Source of the DNA: Bacillota bacterium
GTDB lineage: Bacteria; Bacillota; Clostridia; Lachnospirales; Lachnospiraceae
DNA length: 23,506 nucleotides
Assembly (NCBI GenBank): GCA_023443225.1
Contig: JAEZVF010000090.1
Coordinates: forward strand, 1-23,506
Direction of reading: 5' to 3'
Below are positions 16,401 to 22,837 of the stretch, piece after piece. Both the position numbers and the translations under genes were made by a program. Each line of letters starts with the position of its first letter. Position 1 is the first letter of the stretch. The notes beneath the pieces were generated by a model, which did not search any database, had not been told where the DNA came from, and saw only the letters and a list, made by a program, of their open reading frames with translations.

Positions 16401-19165
16401 CTATGTTCCAAATCGCTATATACCTGTACCTGAAATTCTTTAAGCATTTCTGCAAAGGAACTTTCCCTTTTGAATCCTACATTTACAAATATCGTAGATG
16501 TAAACTCTCCAAGCAATATATCTGCTTCTCCACTATTTATATATCTGTTAAATATTGTAACATTAAGCCCACACGAGCTTCGTCCTGTCTCGTAAGCTAG
16601 AACTCGTCCGTAAATAGCCATAAGAACTACGGAAGGAGATACCCGAAGTTTTTTTGATTCTATAGTAAACTTCTCTGCCTCTTCCTTGCTCAGTCTAAAC
16701 TCAACTCTATCAAAATGGGGTTTTGATATCGCGGAAGGAGAAACCAGCATTTTTATCATTCCTACGGGGGGAAAATCAGCCAATTTTTTATTCCAGTAGG
16801 TTTTATCTTCCTTGTAAAGCATTGTATCAGCCATATTGTCCATATCAATTACATAATCACGAAAGGTATAGGAGCTCTCTTTATATTCCACTTTCGGATC
16901 GTCATAAGCTTTTGCAACAAGTTGAAAGAACATTGATACACTTCCTGCATCAAGAGCAATAAGATCAACTGCCGCACAAAGAATGCATGTTACTTTTGAT
17001 ATTCTAAATGCCTTAAAGCGATAAAGTGGCCAAGCACCTACACAGACAGTATCCTCTCTGACTTCCTTCCGAAATGCTTTAATTGCATTTAGCATCTCAG
17101 CCCTTTCAAGGTCAGACACATTCTCTTCTTCAATCGTAAATATTGTTTCCTCTTTCGGAAGAAAACTCTGCATACCCTTTTCGTCAATGTTCAATCTAAG
17201 AGCCGGCTGTGTATCTATTACCTTCTGAAACGCTCTTTCCAATCTATTAATATCTGCATTACAGTCAAACTCATAATAAAGCATGGTCCTTAAATTTGAA
17301 ATATCAAATATTTCGTCCTGACCTATTAAATATGCCTGTTGCATTTGAGTAAGATGAAATGGCATTTTTCTTTGATAAGGATCTCCCAGTCTTTCAGGAA
17401 GCTGTATATAGCTTTTTTCCTTATATTTTCTTATCAATTCAGCAAGTTGTTTATCGTTATCAATGGATGCAATTTCATGAAGTGGTATTCTTACATGCTC
17501 TTTTTCTAGAAGATCGGCTTCGAGTCGAATCAATTCGATAGAATCTATCCTTTTTTCTAAAGCATTATCTTCATTCAAGCATGTCATCAAAAGACGTCTG
17601 TTTTTCTTCCCGCTTGCTGTTTTTGGAATTTTAGGTAGTGTATGTACTGAATCTATAACAAGAGAATAATTCTTATAAACCAAGCTTCGTATCTTTTTTA
17701 CTTTCTGTTCCGAAAGAATGGTTTCGTCATCAGTTTCCACAAATAAAAATATGCTGCCGTTTCTATCATCTGATATCAGCGCCAGATCATATCTTCCTCC
17801 CAAAATAGCTGTTGAGATATCAGCCTCTATATCTCCCGGATAATAATGCAGACCATTAACAATCATCATGTCATCAACTCGTCCTATAACATAAAGCTCT
17901 CCATTTGACATTACTCCCAGATCTTTTGTATGGTAATATGTAGCGTTCTCTTTTAAATTTTTCATATTACCAATGCAATTAACACTTATTCCTATCTCAC
18001 CTGGAAGATTTTCCTGTGTAATCAACTCGCCGTTCTCATTAAGAAGAGCAATATACCCATTTGCATTTGTTCCTGCATTTGCTCTGCCCTTTACAACTGC
18101 ATACGATTCCGAAGCCATCTCTTCAATCTTTCCCATAAAAGGCGAAAGATCCAATGTATTGTATTCCTCTCTGCCAGCCATAGTCACACAGGAAAGACAT
18201 TCAGTCATTCCATAAAATGTACGGATAGCAGTTGTATTATATTTCTTCTGTACCCTGTCAATAAGAGAAACATCCATTACCTCTCCGCACAAAAGTATGT
18301 TTTTCACTCTGCCAAGACTCATCTTCTCTTCATCGGTTACAGGTATCTCGGACAAAGTACGCAACACATAATTCATACCGTCTATATCAGATACGATGCT
18401 ATCTTTAAGTACTTCAAATAAAAGCTTTGGATTTGAAATAAATTCTCTGTAAGGAATTTGTATCTGATCAATTCCAAGTTGAACAGGTGCAACATAGAAC
18501 ATAAAAAATCCTATGACATGAAATAAAGGAAGTATATTTAAAGTGACATTTTCATCAACTCTTCCTATTAGTGAATTTATTCTCTCCATTGACGAAACAA
18601 CCTGAATATTATTAAACTCGATTCTTTTTGGTTTCCCTTTGGTTCCACTTGTGTAAAGTGCGAATACCACATCCATTTCATCGAATTCATCTGTATTTTC
18701 TTCTTTCTTCGGCCAAGTTTCACTTTTTAAAAGATTATCAATTTTGCTGATAAGAGTATCAACGCTTAATATATTGATGTTGTTTAACCATTCGGAGCAG
18801 GAAAAGTCAGCTTTATCGCTGATAAGGATCTTTACCTGCGATTCTGTAATCAAATTTTCACCCTGAACCGAATTTGCAAGTGCATCGCTTTCGAAAGGAA
18901 CAAGTTCAATAACGATACCAGCATATACAGCTCCCCAAAATATATCTGTAAACTTAATCATATCATCTATACATATAAATATATGATCTCCCTGTGATAT
19001 TCCCTCGTCTTTTAGAATTACGGCCATAGCTTCTGCTCTTCTGTATATTTCACCATATGTAATTCTACTTTTTTTACTACCATAGAAGCTAATACTCCTG
19101 TTAGTGAAATTTTCAGAAGCATTTTTCAAAACGTTTATAAGGAATTTATTTTCTTTCATTTCCAT
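10496..19165 (-). CDS. NRPS: FAAL-(truncated CP)-Cy-A(Cys)-PCP-Cy-A(Cys)-PCP-TE
   Basis: This 2889-residue synthetase has, in order: a FAAL-like AMP ligase (1-525; TSGTKGKPKR near 172, GRVDDMMIVNGLHYYPGDIE near 430-449, SGKK near 518); a carrier remnant with Ser542 (about 535-590); Cy1 (about 600-1035; D734-LIAL-D739-AGS); A1 (1040-1530); PCP1 (Ser1583, GGDSL); Cy2 (1640-2080; D1778-LLCM-D1783-AAS); A2 (2085-2565); PCP2 (Ser2614, GGDSI); and TE (2665-2889; Ser2735 in GGHSAGG, His in GLGFHPL). By hand alignment the pocket residues read D-L-Y-N-I-S-M-I-W for A1 and D-L-Y-N-M-S-L-I-W for A2, close to the cysteine code. I see no epimerase, methyltransferase or ketoreductase. The enzyme should join a starter acid to two cysteines and close both to thiazolines. 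The start codon lacks a strong ribosome site; ATGs at 19165 and 19159 are both possible. Confidence 0.92.
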   Translation of the reverse strand: MEMKENKFLINVLKNASENFTNRSISFYGSKKSRITYGEIYRRAEAMAVILKDEGISQGDHIFICIDDMIKFTDIFWGAVYAGIVIELVPFESDALANSVQGENLITESQVKILISDKADFSCSEWLNNINILSVDTLISKIDNLLKSETWPKKEENTDEFDEMDVVFALYTSGTKGKPKRIEFNNIQVVSSMERINSLIGRVDENVTLNILPLFHVIGFFMFYVAPVQLGIDQIQIPYREFISNPKLLFEVLKDSIVSDIDGMNYVLRTLSEIPVTDEEKMSLGRVKNILLCGEVMDVSLIDRVQKKYNTTAIRTFYGMTECLSCVTMAGREEYNTLDLSPFMGKIEEMASESYAVVKGRANAGTNANGYIALLNENGELITQENLPGEIGISVNCIGNMKNLKENATYYHTKDLGVMSNGELYVIGRVDDMMIVNGLHYYPGDIEADISTAILGGRYDLALISDDRNGSIFLFVETDDETILSEQKVKKIRSLVYKNYSLVIDSVHTLPKIPKTASGKKNRRLLMTCLNEDNALEKRIDSIELIRLEADLLEKEHVRIPLHEIASIDNDKQLAELIRKYKEKSYIQLPERLGDPYQRKMPFHLTQMQQAYLIGQDEIFDISNLRTMLYYEFDCNADINRLERAFQKVIDTQPALRLNIDEKGMQSFLPKEETIFTIEEENVSDLERAEMLNAIKAFRKEVREDTVCVGAWPLYRFKAFRISKVTCILCAAVDLIALDAGSVSMFFQLVAKAYDDPKVEYKESSYTFRDYVIDMDNMADTMLYKEDKTYWNKKLADFPPVGMIKMLVSPSAISKPHFDRVEFRLSKEEAEKFTIESKKLRVSPSVVLMAIYGRVLAYETGRSSCGLNVTIFNRYINSGEADILLGEFTSTIFVNVGFKRESSFAEMLKEFQVQVYSDLEHRLYSGIEQGRDYKKLNHFTGTSVSMPYIFTSTLGTSEAFPAVFGELLYAASQTTQVYIDCQASWRADGGILISWDYVKELYDREYISTLLDRMHELITSFINNNDPLQVPMLSSKDRELLSEYNSTYVEWKPRSMTAAFKDTAEKLPGKTAIKDKRSLYTFRQLDQLSNGIAKKLISDGVKPDDFVAVLCERRKESVALMLGILKAGAAYVPVEIKNPETRRNEIVSDSGSKMLLTTAYLIDVQPSTETIDLASPEKRAYVIYTSGSTGKPKGVVITHKSAMNTIDDINRTYFITEKDTIIGLSSMAFDLSVYDIFGAMSSGATLVMVPELYDLSNITKTVIRERITVWNSVPAIVQMYISELERQEEFEDSRGHKCVYASSNAIRLMIMSGDWIPVDLPERIQRVLPGMETISMGGATEASIWSIYYPIRKVEKGWRSIPYGMPLANQMMYVLNDNLEQCPIDAEGDIWIGGAGVAVEYLNDLIKTEKAFISHPLLGKIYRTGDRGCMRREGYMEFCGRYDGQVKIAGNRIELGEIENNILKIPGIRECTAVIDNSRKFSPRIYAFYTGEELDEELTLKQLQEFLVSYMIPEKIIHIDNIPLTGNQKIDRKRLLEYIPKIDFKLELPETVFEKAIAEIWKHVLKLEVVGIDHNFYDAGGDSLKLILLTSELNDYFHISLTHSQVLETENIRQCAMLVERVLPDYRLVEREELEITTDKENRYNPFELTDIQKAYLMGRDDIYEISSVSTHGYYEYRIELNLDRLNLAINRVIAAQPMLRMVINQDGLQHFLKPEETYYEMKINDARDLSEEEFNAFILSIRDEVKQEMRDVSQWPLFSLQAVRKNNIESILIFSADLLCMDAASVGLFKTQVMNTYLHPEAPVEESEFSFRDFVVNLSVINPPEKVEADRKYWIKKIQDFPIAPSLLQKMSAEDVVQPHFERVAAKISALDMEKLNSIAIEMRVTSSVLLLTLYGECLAFWSGQEQTGINVTIFNKYPMHPDIHTLIGDFTSTMLIAVDGINRDFSNNAKKIQEDLIQGLEHRAYTGISVGRDLKKMRNLRKQGVIPYVFTSTLGSQIEELEFGEEIYSASQTSQVYLDCQIMYSGKDVSVTWDYVVELFDKDMMKNIFSTFINSIHLLLENRDPESAFVLSKEEVELINDYNNTSKELPKNTIVEVFNHIVERMPYKIAVKDTGKSYTFHKLDKVSNSVADRLTHLGIGKGDFVGLIGDRHIETIALLLGILKAGAAYVPVERNHPKERIQEILKKSRSKAIIDSNWLVDNAITESNTVHKGAGRSEPAYTIFTSGSTGKPKGVLITIEAVMNTVFDINQRFEVTQEDVILGLSAMNFDLSVYDVFAMMSTGATLVMVKDLYDTAEIYEQADNEKITLWNSVPALIQMMTFYQKSEKKNKLESIRLVMMSGDYIPLTLPEQIREYVPNAQLISLGGATEGSIWSIYYPINQVSKEWKSIPYGMPLSNQTFYVLNGNRVPCPVGIEGDLWIGGVGVAAGYQNDLEKTEAAFVEDKCFGRIYKTGDRGRMTSQGYIEFLGRKDGQIKLNGHRVELGEIEHAVCDAVRVNEAVADVVEINNSKHVYVFVAGTQQSEEEIIKRIKKVLPSYMIPSGVIVLDKMLLTANQKVDRKALRNLISEKGKKELKAPCNRIQKDLCEIWKKVLQINSIGIDQSYYNLGGDSIRALQLISETNKKFHVSVPLSLMQNIETIEEMADVIEHSDEIQEDITYIETHIDKMSNVYLLPPLVGSAVAYMPLAEHMPDVPMTLFDYRIFSSLKEATEVYAEKILALSEGRDIIVGGHSAGGNLAYSVAAYLEKKGVSIKALIMLDSFYFKNIEQYDTEKLKRNFRILIKQMIIRNNQIDFDFDEEGMNNYMDLLLTANTAGKIHADIYFVKSEPPYIKFGKVESVPEAWVKNTTGTFFMQQGLGFHPLMLVEPFIKKNAEIISKNIKKEENI

Positions 19166-19415
19166 GTCATATAATCCGCTTATTCATCAATATTTTATAA
19201 AAGGATTATATTTTTCCCTTTCTCTTTATTGGTTATAGCTATAGATTCATAAACACAGATGTCACGTTCTTAGATTTTAAACACTTGGACTACGGGTAAT
19301 TATGCTGTGAAAACAAAAGATGTAACTACTAAAAGACTATTGCTGATTAATATAGTAATCAACAAAAAATGTTCTTAAGAATGTTTTGTGTTCCAATTAA
19401 GTAATTTTTTATTGG

Positions 19416-19442
19416 ATTTGTGTCAATAACGCAGACACAAAT
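19416..19442. promoter_or_regulatory. Inverted repeat in the NRPS leader
   Basis: ATTTGTGTC and GACACAAAT form a perfect 9-bp inverted repeat around a 9-nt centre. It would lie about 25-50 nt into the transcript if the promoter at 19473 is right. No T-run follows on either strand, so it reads better as an operator or RNA element than a terminator. Nearby are CCAAT/ATTGG arms (19393-19414) and the palindrome TTCTTAAGAA (19372-19381). Apart from these, the 19166-19600 gap holds no gene I can support. Confidence 0.4.
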
Positions 19443-19472
19443 AATTTAACTTCTGCATCATTATGTTAACTC

Positions 19473-19511
19473 ATTATACAATAAACATACAACATTTTAC
19501 ATTACATGTAA
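19473..19511 (-). promoter_or_regulatory. Candidate promoter of the biosynthetic operon
   Basis: On the minus strand a perfect TATAAT lies at 19478-19473. The -35 region is poor (TGTAAA at 17 bp spacing) and overlaps the perfect palindrome TTACATGTAA at 19502-19511, which suggests an activator or repressor site. This would leave a leader of about 300 nt before the NRPS start. Another TATAAT at 19210-19205 has no good -35 partner. Confidence 0.4.
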
Positions 19512-19600
19512 GAAATGCGACACAGCGCGTCATTTTTAACTTGCTTTCTATTCTATAATCTCTGGTAACAGGATACGTCAGAAACCAAACCTTTAGCAAC

Positions 19601-20368
19601 TTATATCATCTTCAGATTGAATTGGCTGATTAATCTTTCAAACTCATCTAAACTAAGTTGCTGTTTCACATCTGAAAGAGCCTTATCTGGGTCAGGATGA
19701 ACCTCTACCATAAGGAAATCTGCACCCGCTGCAAGAGATGCTTTGGCCATTGGAATGATAATATCCTTTCTCCCAAGAGAATGACTTAAATCAACAACTA
19801 CCGGAAAATTCGCATTTTCTTTTAATAAAGCTACACATGACAAATCTAATGTATTTCGTGTCTGCTGTTCAAATGTTCTAATTCCTCTTTCACACATAAT
19901 GACCTTTTTATTTTGAGAACCTCTAATATATTCTGCAGCATATATGAATTCTTCTATGTTAGCCATAAGTCCTCTCTTTAACAATATCGGTTTGTCTATT
20001 TGTCCAAGTTCTTTTAACATACTATAATTGAACATATTACGACTTCCAACCTGAAGAATATCAATTTTATCTTCCATATATTCTAACTCACGAATATCCA
20101 TAATTTCAGTTACAGACACTAAATTGTGTTCTTTACAAATCTCATTAATTATTTTAATTCCTTCTCTGCCAAGCCCTTGAAATGTTCTAGGGGATGTCCT
20201 TGGTTTATATGCACCCGCTCTTAAAATTTTCACTTGTTTCTGCACTAAGAATTCCGCAACCTTTTCCATTTGGGATAATGATTCTACTGCGCATGGCCCT
20301 GCCATAAAATTTCCTAGTTTTCCAGATATAACTTGTTTCCATAAATATTCACTATCCACCATTTTCAT
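19601..20368 (-). CDS. aroF: DAHP synthase (3-deoxy-7-phosphoheptulonate synthase), short unregulated form
   Basis: The enzyme joins phosphoenolpyruvate and erythrose 4-phosphate in the first step of the shikimate pathway. The 255-residue protein is only the catalytic barrel of the type I-beta (KDO8PS-like) class: AGPCAVES (23-30), KPRTSPRTFQGLG (55-67), VGSRNM in the middle, KRGL, and SHSLGRKD plus EVHPDPDKALSD near the end. No ferredoxin-like, ACT or chorismate-mutase domain is present, so aromatic feedback is not expected. AGGAG lies 9 bp before the start. It stands 435 bp upstream of the NRPS in the same orientation and has no shikimate genes beside it, so it may boost aromatic precursors for the cluster: a starter acid, or prephenate for the U32 protein. 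It may be housekeeping. The symbol denotes the activity only. Confidence 0.85.
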   Translation of the reverse strand: MKMVDSEYLWKQVISGKLGNFMAGPCAVESLSQMEKVAEFLVQKQVKILRAGAYKPRTSPRTFQGLGREGIKIINEICKEHNLVSVTEIMDIRELEYMEDKIDILQVGSRNMFNYSMLKELGQIDKPILLKRGLMANIEEFIYAAEYIRGSQNKKVIMCERGIRTFEQQTRNTLDLSCVALLKENANFPVVVDLSHSLGRKDIIIPMAKASLAAGADFLMVEVHPDPDKALSDVKQQLSLDEFERLISQFNLKMI

Positions 20369-20433
20369 TAAATTATTCTCCTATAAAAAATTTATAAATT
20401 AATACTAAAGTGTAAGACATATTTCTCCATTTG

Positions 20434-21801
20434 TTAGAATTCTTTTTCATTCAGATATTTTCTCCACGCTCTCGTCCCCACAATAAGCGAGAATAGGAAC
20501 GCGCAAACACTTGCGGCCGGTTTGCACCAAATTAGCCCATCAAAGCCAAATAGGAGCGGCAAAATCAACACCGCAGGAATGAGAAAAGTTCCGTTTTCCG
20601 ATATCGTTACAAGCGTTGCTGCTCCAAAGTGTCCGATGTTCTGTAAGAGCATCCCGATCAAAATATAGTAGCCCATAAATGGCAGGACAGTACATTGCGC
20701 TTTCAAAATACTCGTCCCAATCTCCCGCACAGCATCTTCACTTGAAAACAGGGATAGAAGGCTATCCGCCTTGAATACAATCATAATTGCCGCGATGATT
20801 AAAAATGCGGTTGCGGTGACAAGAGCATCCCGAAACGCTTTCTTGATGCGGCAATATTTCCCCGCACCGTAGTTTATGGCGCATATCGGCTGAAAGCCCT
20901 GACCAAAACCGATTACAAATGCATAACCCATTGCCAGTATTCTAAGCGCTACGGTTACGCCTGCTATTGCGGATTCTCCAAAAGCTCCCGCCGCCAAATT
21001 TACAAGGACGGTGGAAATGCTACTGATTCCCTGACGACAGAAGTTAGGCGCGCCGCCCGTCAGAATTTCTTTAAGATGACAGAAATCGAATTTTGAATTG
21101 CGTATATTGATTGAGACATTACCGTTCCGCCCAGTGAAATACCACAAAAGGAAAAAACCGCAGACTTGCCCAATCAAACTTGCCAAAGCCGCTCCAGCAA
21201 CGCCCATATCAAAGACAAGTATCAATATCGGATCGAGTAACATATTGATCAGCATCCCGACCATAAGGCCTAGCATGCTGTCTCTGGCGCTGCCTTGCAG
21301 CCGCAGTTCATTATAGAGCACATTTGCGGCAAGCATAAACGGGACGGAAATGAGTGTGATCCTCAGATAGGAAACAGTAGCTTCCATCAGTCCGTCCGAT
21401 ATTCCGCCGCCAAGCAGCAGTACAAGCGGCTCCAGAAAAATCAGCCCTCCAAGGAGGATAATAACACCTACCACCACGGAAAGCACAAGCCCAGTGGAAG
21501 CCATAACCTCCGCCTCTTTCTCGTTTTTCTTTCCAAGCTGCCTTGATATGTAATTTCCAGAACCATAACCGAACCAAAAGCCTATCGCCTGAATAATGGA
21601 AATGAATGAAAACACCACACCGATAGATGCAGTCAGTTCCGTCCTGTCAAGCCTACCGATAAAGAAGGTGTCCGTCATGCTGTAAACGGAGCTTACTATC
21701 ATACCAGTCATAGAGGGAAGTGCCATCCGCCACAGCAGGGGATATATTTTTGCTTCCGTTATCCTTTTGTAGCGCTCCTCCTGTTTGGATACATTACTCA
21801 T
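20434..21801 (-). CDS. MATE-family multidrug efflux transporter
   Basis: This 455-residue integral membrane protein has about 12 hydrophobic segments and the usual MATE length. The N-terminus ITEAKIYPLLWRMALPSMTGMIVSSVYSMTD, the GFGQGFQPICAINYGAGKY segment in the second half and the repeated two-half layout identify it. MATE proteins export cationic drugs and dyes by Na+ or H+ exchange. It overlaps the upstream TetR gene by 4 bp (ATGA), so the two form a repressor-transporter pair. It could export the NRPS product, as the operon has no exporter of its own, but its base composition is visibly higher in GC than the NRPS operon and it may be an older, unrelated resistance pair. Confidence 0.9.
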   Translation of the reverse strand: MSNVSKQEERYKRITEAKIYPLLWRMALPSMTGMIVSSVYSMTDTFFIGRLDRTELTASIGVVFSFISIIQAIGFWFGYGSGNYISRQLGKKNEKEAEVMASTGLVLSVVVGVIILLGGLIFLEPLVLLLGGGISDGLMEATVSYLRITLISVPFMLAANVLYNELRLQGSARDSMLGLMVGMLINMLLDPILILVFDMGVAGAALASLIGQVCGFFLLWYFTGRNGNVSINIRNSKFDFCHLKEILTGGAPNFCRQGISSISTVLVNLAAGAFGESAIAGVTVALRILAMGYAFVIGFGQGFQPICAINYGAGKYCRIKKAFRDALVTATAFLIIAAIMIVFKADSLLSLFSSEDAVREIGTSILKAQCTVLPFMGYYILIGMLLQNIGHFGAATLVTISENGTFLIPAVLILPLLFGFDGLIWCKPAASVCAFLFSLIVGTRAWRKYLNEKEF

Positions 21802-22400
21802 TTTCTCACCTTCAGAAAAGCATTGATCTCCGACACGCAGAAGATTTTATAGATATCTTTGAAATACTTATCGCCAATTAAAGGGGCGTTTGAAAACAAG
21901 ATGCTGGCAGCTCGTATCGTATTCATGAGTGCGTCAATATCCGCGTCCACTCGGTATCCGTGCTCTCGCCAAAACTGGATCATCGTTTCAAAAGCATCTT
22001 TGTAATGATTGCTGATCCTTTCGTTTACTTCGGGTTCTGCATTGTAAAACAGCTCAAGCGTTCCGCTTATCATGTTGTCAAAAGCTTTGTTCTCTTTCAG
22101 GTGCATACCCTCCTGATAGAAAATCTCGGCGATATAACCGACGGGGTCATTGAGCGAATCCGCTTTCTTTTCTATCATAATCGCTAGTTTTTCTGTAATC
22201 CTCAATTTGATAAGGTCGATCAAAAAATCCTCCTTATCCTTATAAAAGGTGTAAAATCCACCCTGAGCAATGCCTGCTTCAGAGGTAAGGTCGCGTATCG
22301 ATACTCCCTTAATCCCTTTTTCAGCGAAGAGTTTGAGCCCTATGCGCCGCAGTGTTTCCTGCACATCGGCCCTTTCTTTATCGGTAAATGCTTTTCCCAT
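21798..22400 (-). CDS. TetR/AcrR-family transcriptional regulator
   Basis: From an ATG at 22400 this is a 200-residue regulator; I chose that start because AAGGAG lies 9 bp upstream and the TetR fold begins right after it, although a reading 12 codons longer is open. The helix-turn-helix covers about residues 28-52 (GIKGVSIRDLTSEAGIAQGGFYTFY), followed by the ligand-binding helical domain. TetR proteins repress neighbouring efflux genes until a drug binds. The 4-bp overlap with the MATE gene makes that transporter the main target. A small unknown gene ends 13 bp upstream and may be in the same transcript. Confidence 0.9.
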   Translation of the reverse strand: MGKAFTDKERADVQETLRRIGLKLFAEKGIKGVSIRDLTSEAGIAQGGFYTFYKDKEDFLIDLIKLRITEKLAIMIEKKADSLNDPVGYIAEIFYQEGMHLKENKAFDNMISGTLELFYNAEPEVNERISNHYKDAFETMIQFWREHGYRVDADIDALMNTIRAASILFSNAPLIGDKYFKDIYKIFCVSEINAFLKVRK

Positions 22401-22413
22401 AATATTGTTCTCC

Positions 22414-22746
22414 TTATAAGTCAATATAACAATCAAGCGTTTCTATGAACATATTAAGCTTATGTTCATAGTTATAATATTCTTTCCTTAGCTCTTTGTC
22501 AATCCCATTTCCATTATCATAATATCTACATAAATGAAGCCATACCGTTTTCTCATTTCCCCGGTACCTTTCATTCATTTCAATGGTTATACCGTTTCTC
22601 TCAAATTCCAACAATTTATATTTAGGATAACTACCAAGACATTGTATATCGCAGAAGAATTTTTTTGTATAATTATTAATATTTTTAATTGTATTTTCAG
22701 GATTACAATCTTCTGGATAATTAGTCCCATAAGAGATCAGGATCAT
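22414..22746 (-). CDS. Small protein of unknown function
   Basis: A 110-residue soluble protein from an ATG at 22746 (AGAGG 6 bp upstream); an in-frame ATG at 22752 is less well placed. It is rich in Tyr, Asn, Glu and Lys, has no signal peptide or membrane segment, and I recognise no family. Its size, acidic/aromatic composition and position overlapping the 3' end of a broken upstream frame are reminiscent of immunity proteins, but that is a weak guess. It ends 13 bp before the TetR gene. The coding call rests on length, ribosome site and plausible composition. Confidence 0.5.
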   Translation of the reverse strand: MILISYGTNYPEDCNPENTIKNINNYTKKFFCDIQCLGSYPKYKLLEFERNGITIEMNERYRGNEKTVWLHLCRYYDNGNGIDKELRKEYYNYEHKLNMFIETLDCYIDL

Positions 22747-22785
22747 AAACATCCTCTGTCATAAAACCGCCGATATCTGTTGTCC
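22721..22785 (-). pseudogene. C-terminal remnant of an unknown gene
   Basis: A minus-strand frame reading KWTTDIGGFMTEDVYDPDLLWD and ending TAA at 22721 overlaps the start of the small unknown gene by 26 bp. It has no start of its own with a ribosome site, and it is bounded upstream by the inverted repeat at 22786-22834. It looks like the last codons of a protein whose body was replaced. The peptide is too short to name. Confidence 0.3.
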
Positions 22786-22834
22786 ACTTAAAGGAGCCGC
22801 GCCTCGAATAGATCGAAGTGTGGCTCCTTTAAGT
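22786..22834. repeat. 13-bp perfect inverted repeat between the unknown gene and the AKR remnant
   Basis: ACTTAAAGGAGCC and GGCTCCTTTAAGT are perfect arms around 23 nt that themselves contain CGA/TCG arms. It starts 3 bp after the AKR stop codon and sits at the change from AT-rich host-like DNA to the more GC-rich fragment. It may be the terminator of the AKR gene (the T-run is poor) or a junction left by DNA insertion. Confidence 0.5.
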
Positions 22835-22837
22835 AAA

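Noticed and set aside
11720..18215. Many plus-strand open frames of 60-120 codons opposite the NRPS
   Set aside because: They are antisense to a continuous, motif-rich 2889-codon gene, have no coherent ribosome sites, and show no recognisable domain.
19166..19600. T-box or other amino-acid riboswitch before the NRPS
   Set aside because: No T-box sequence, specifier stem or antiterminator with T-run was visible on the minus strand.
21311..21577. 88-codon frame in the MATE gene with many Trp, Gly and Cys
   Set aside because: Composition is that of an out-of-frame reading of a membrane protein; the MATE frame is intact.
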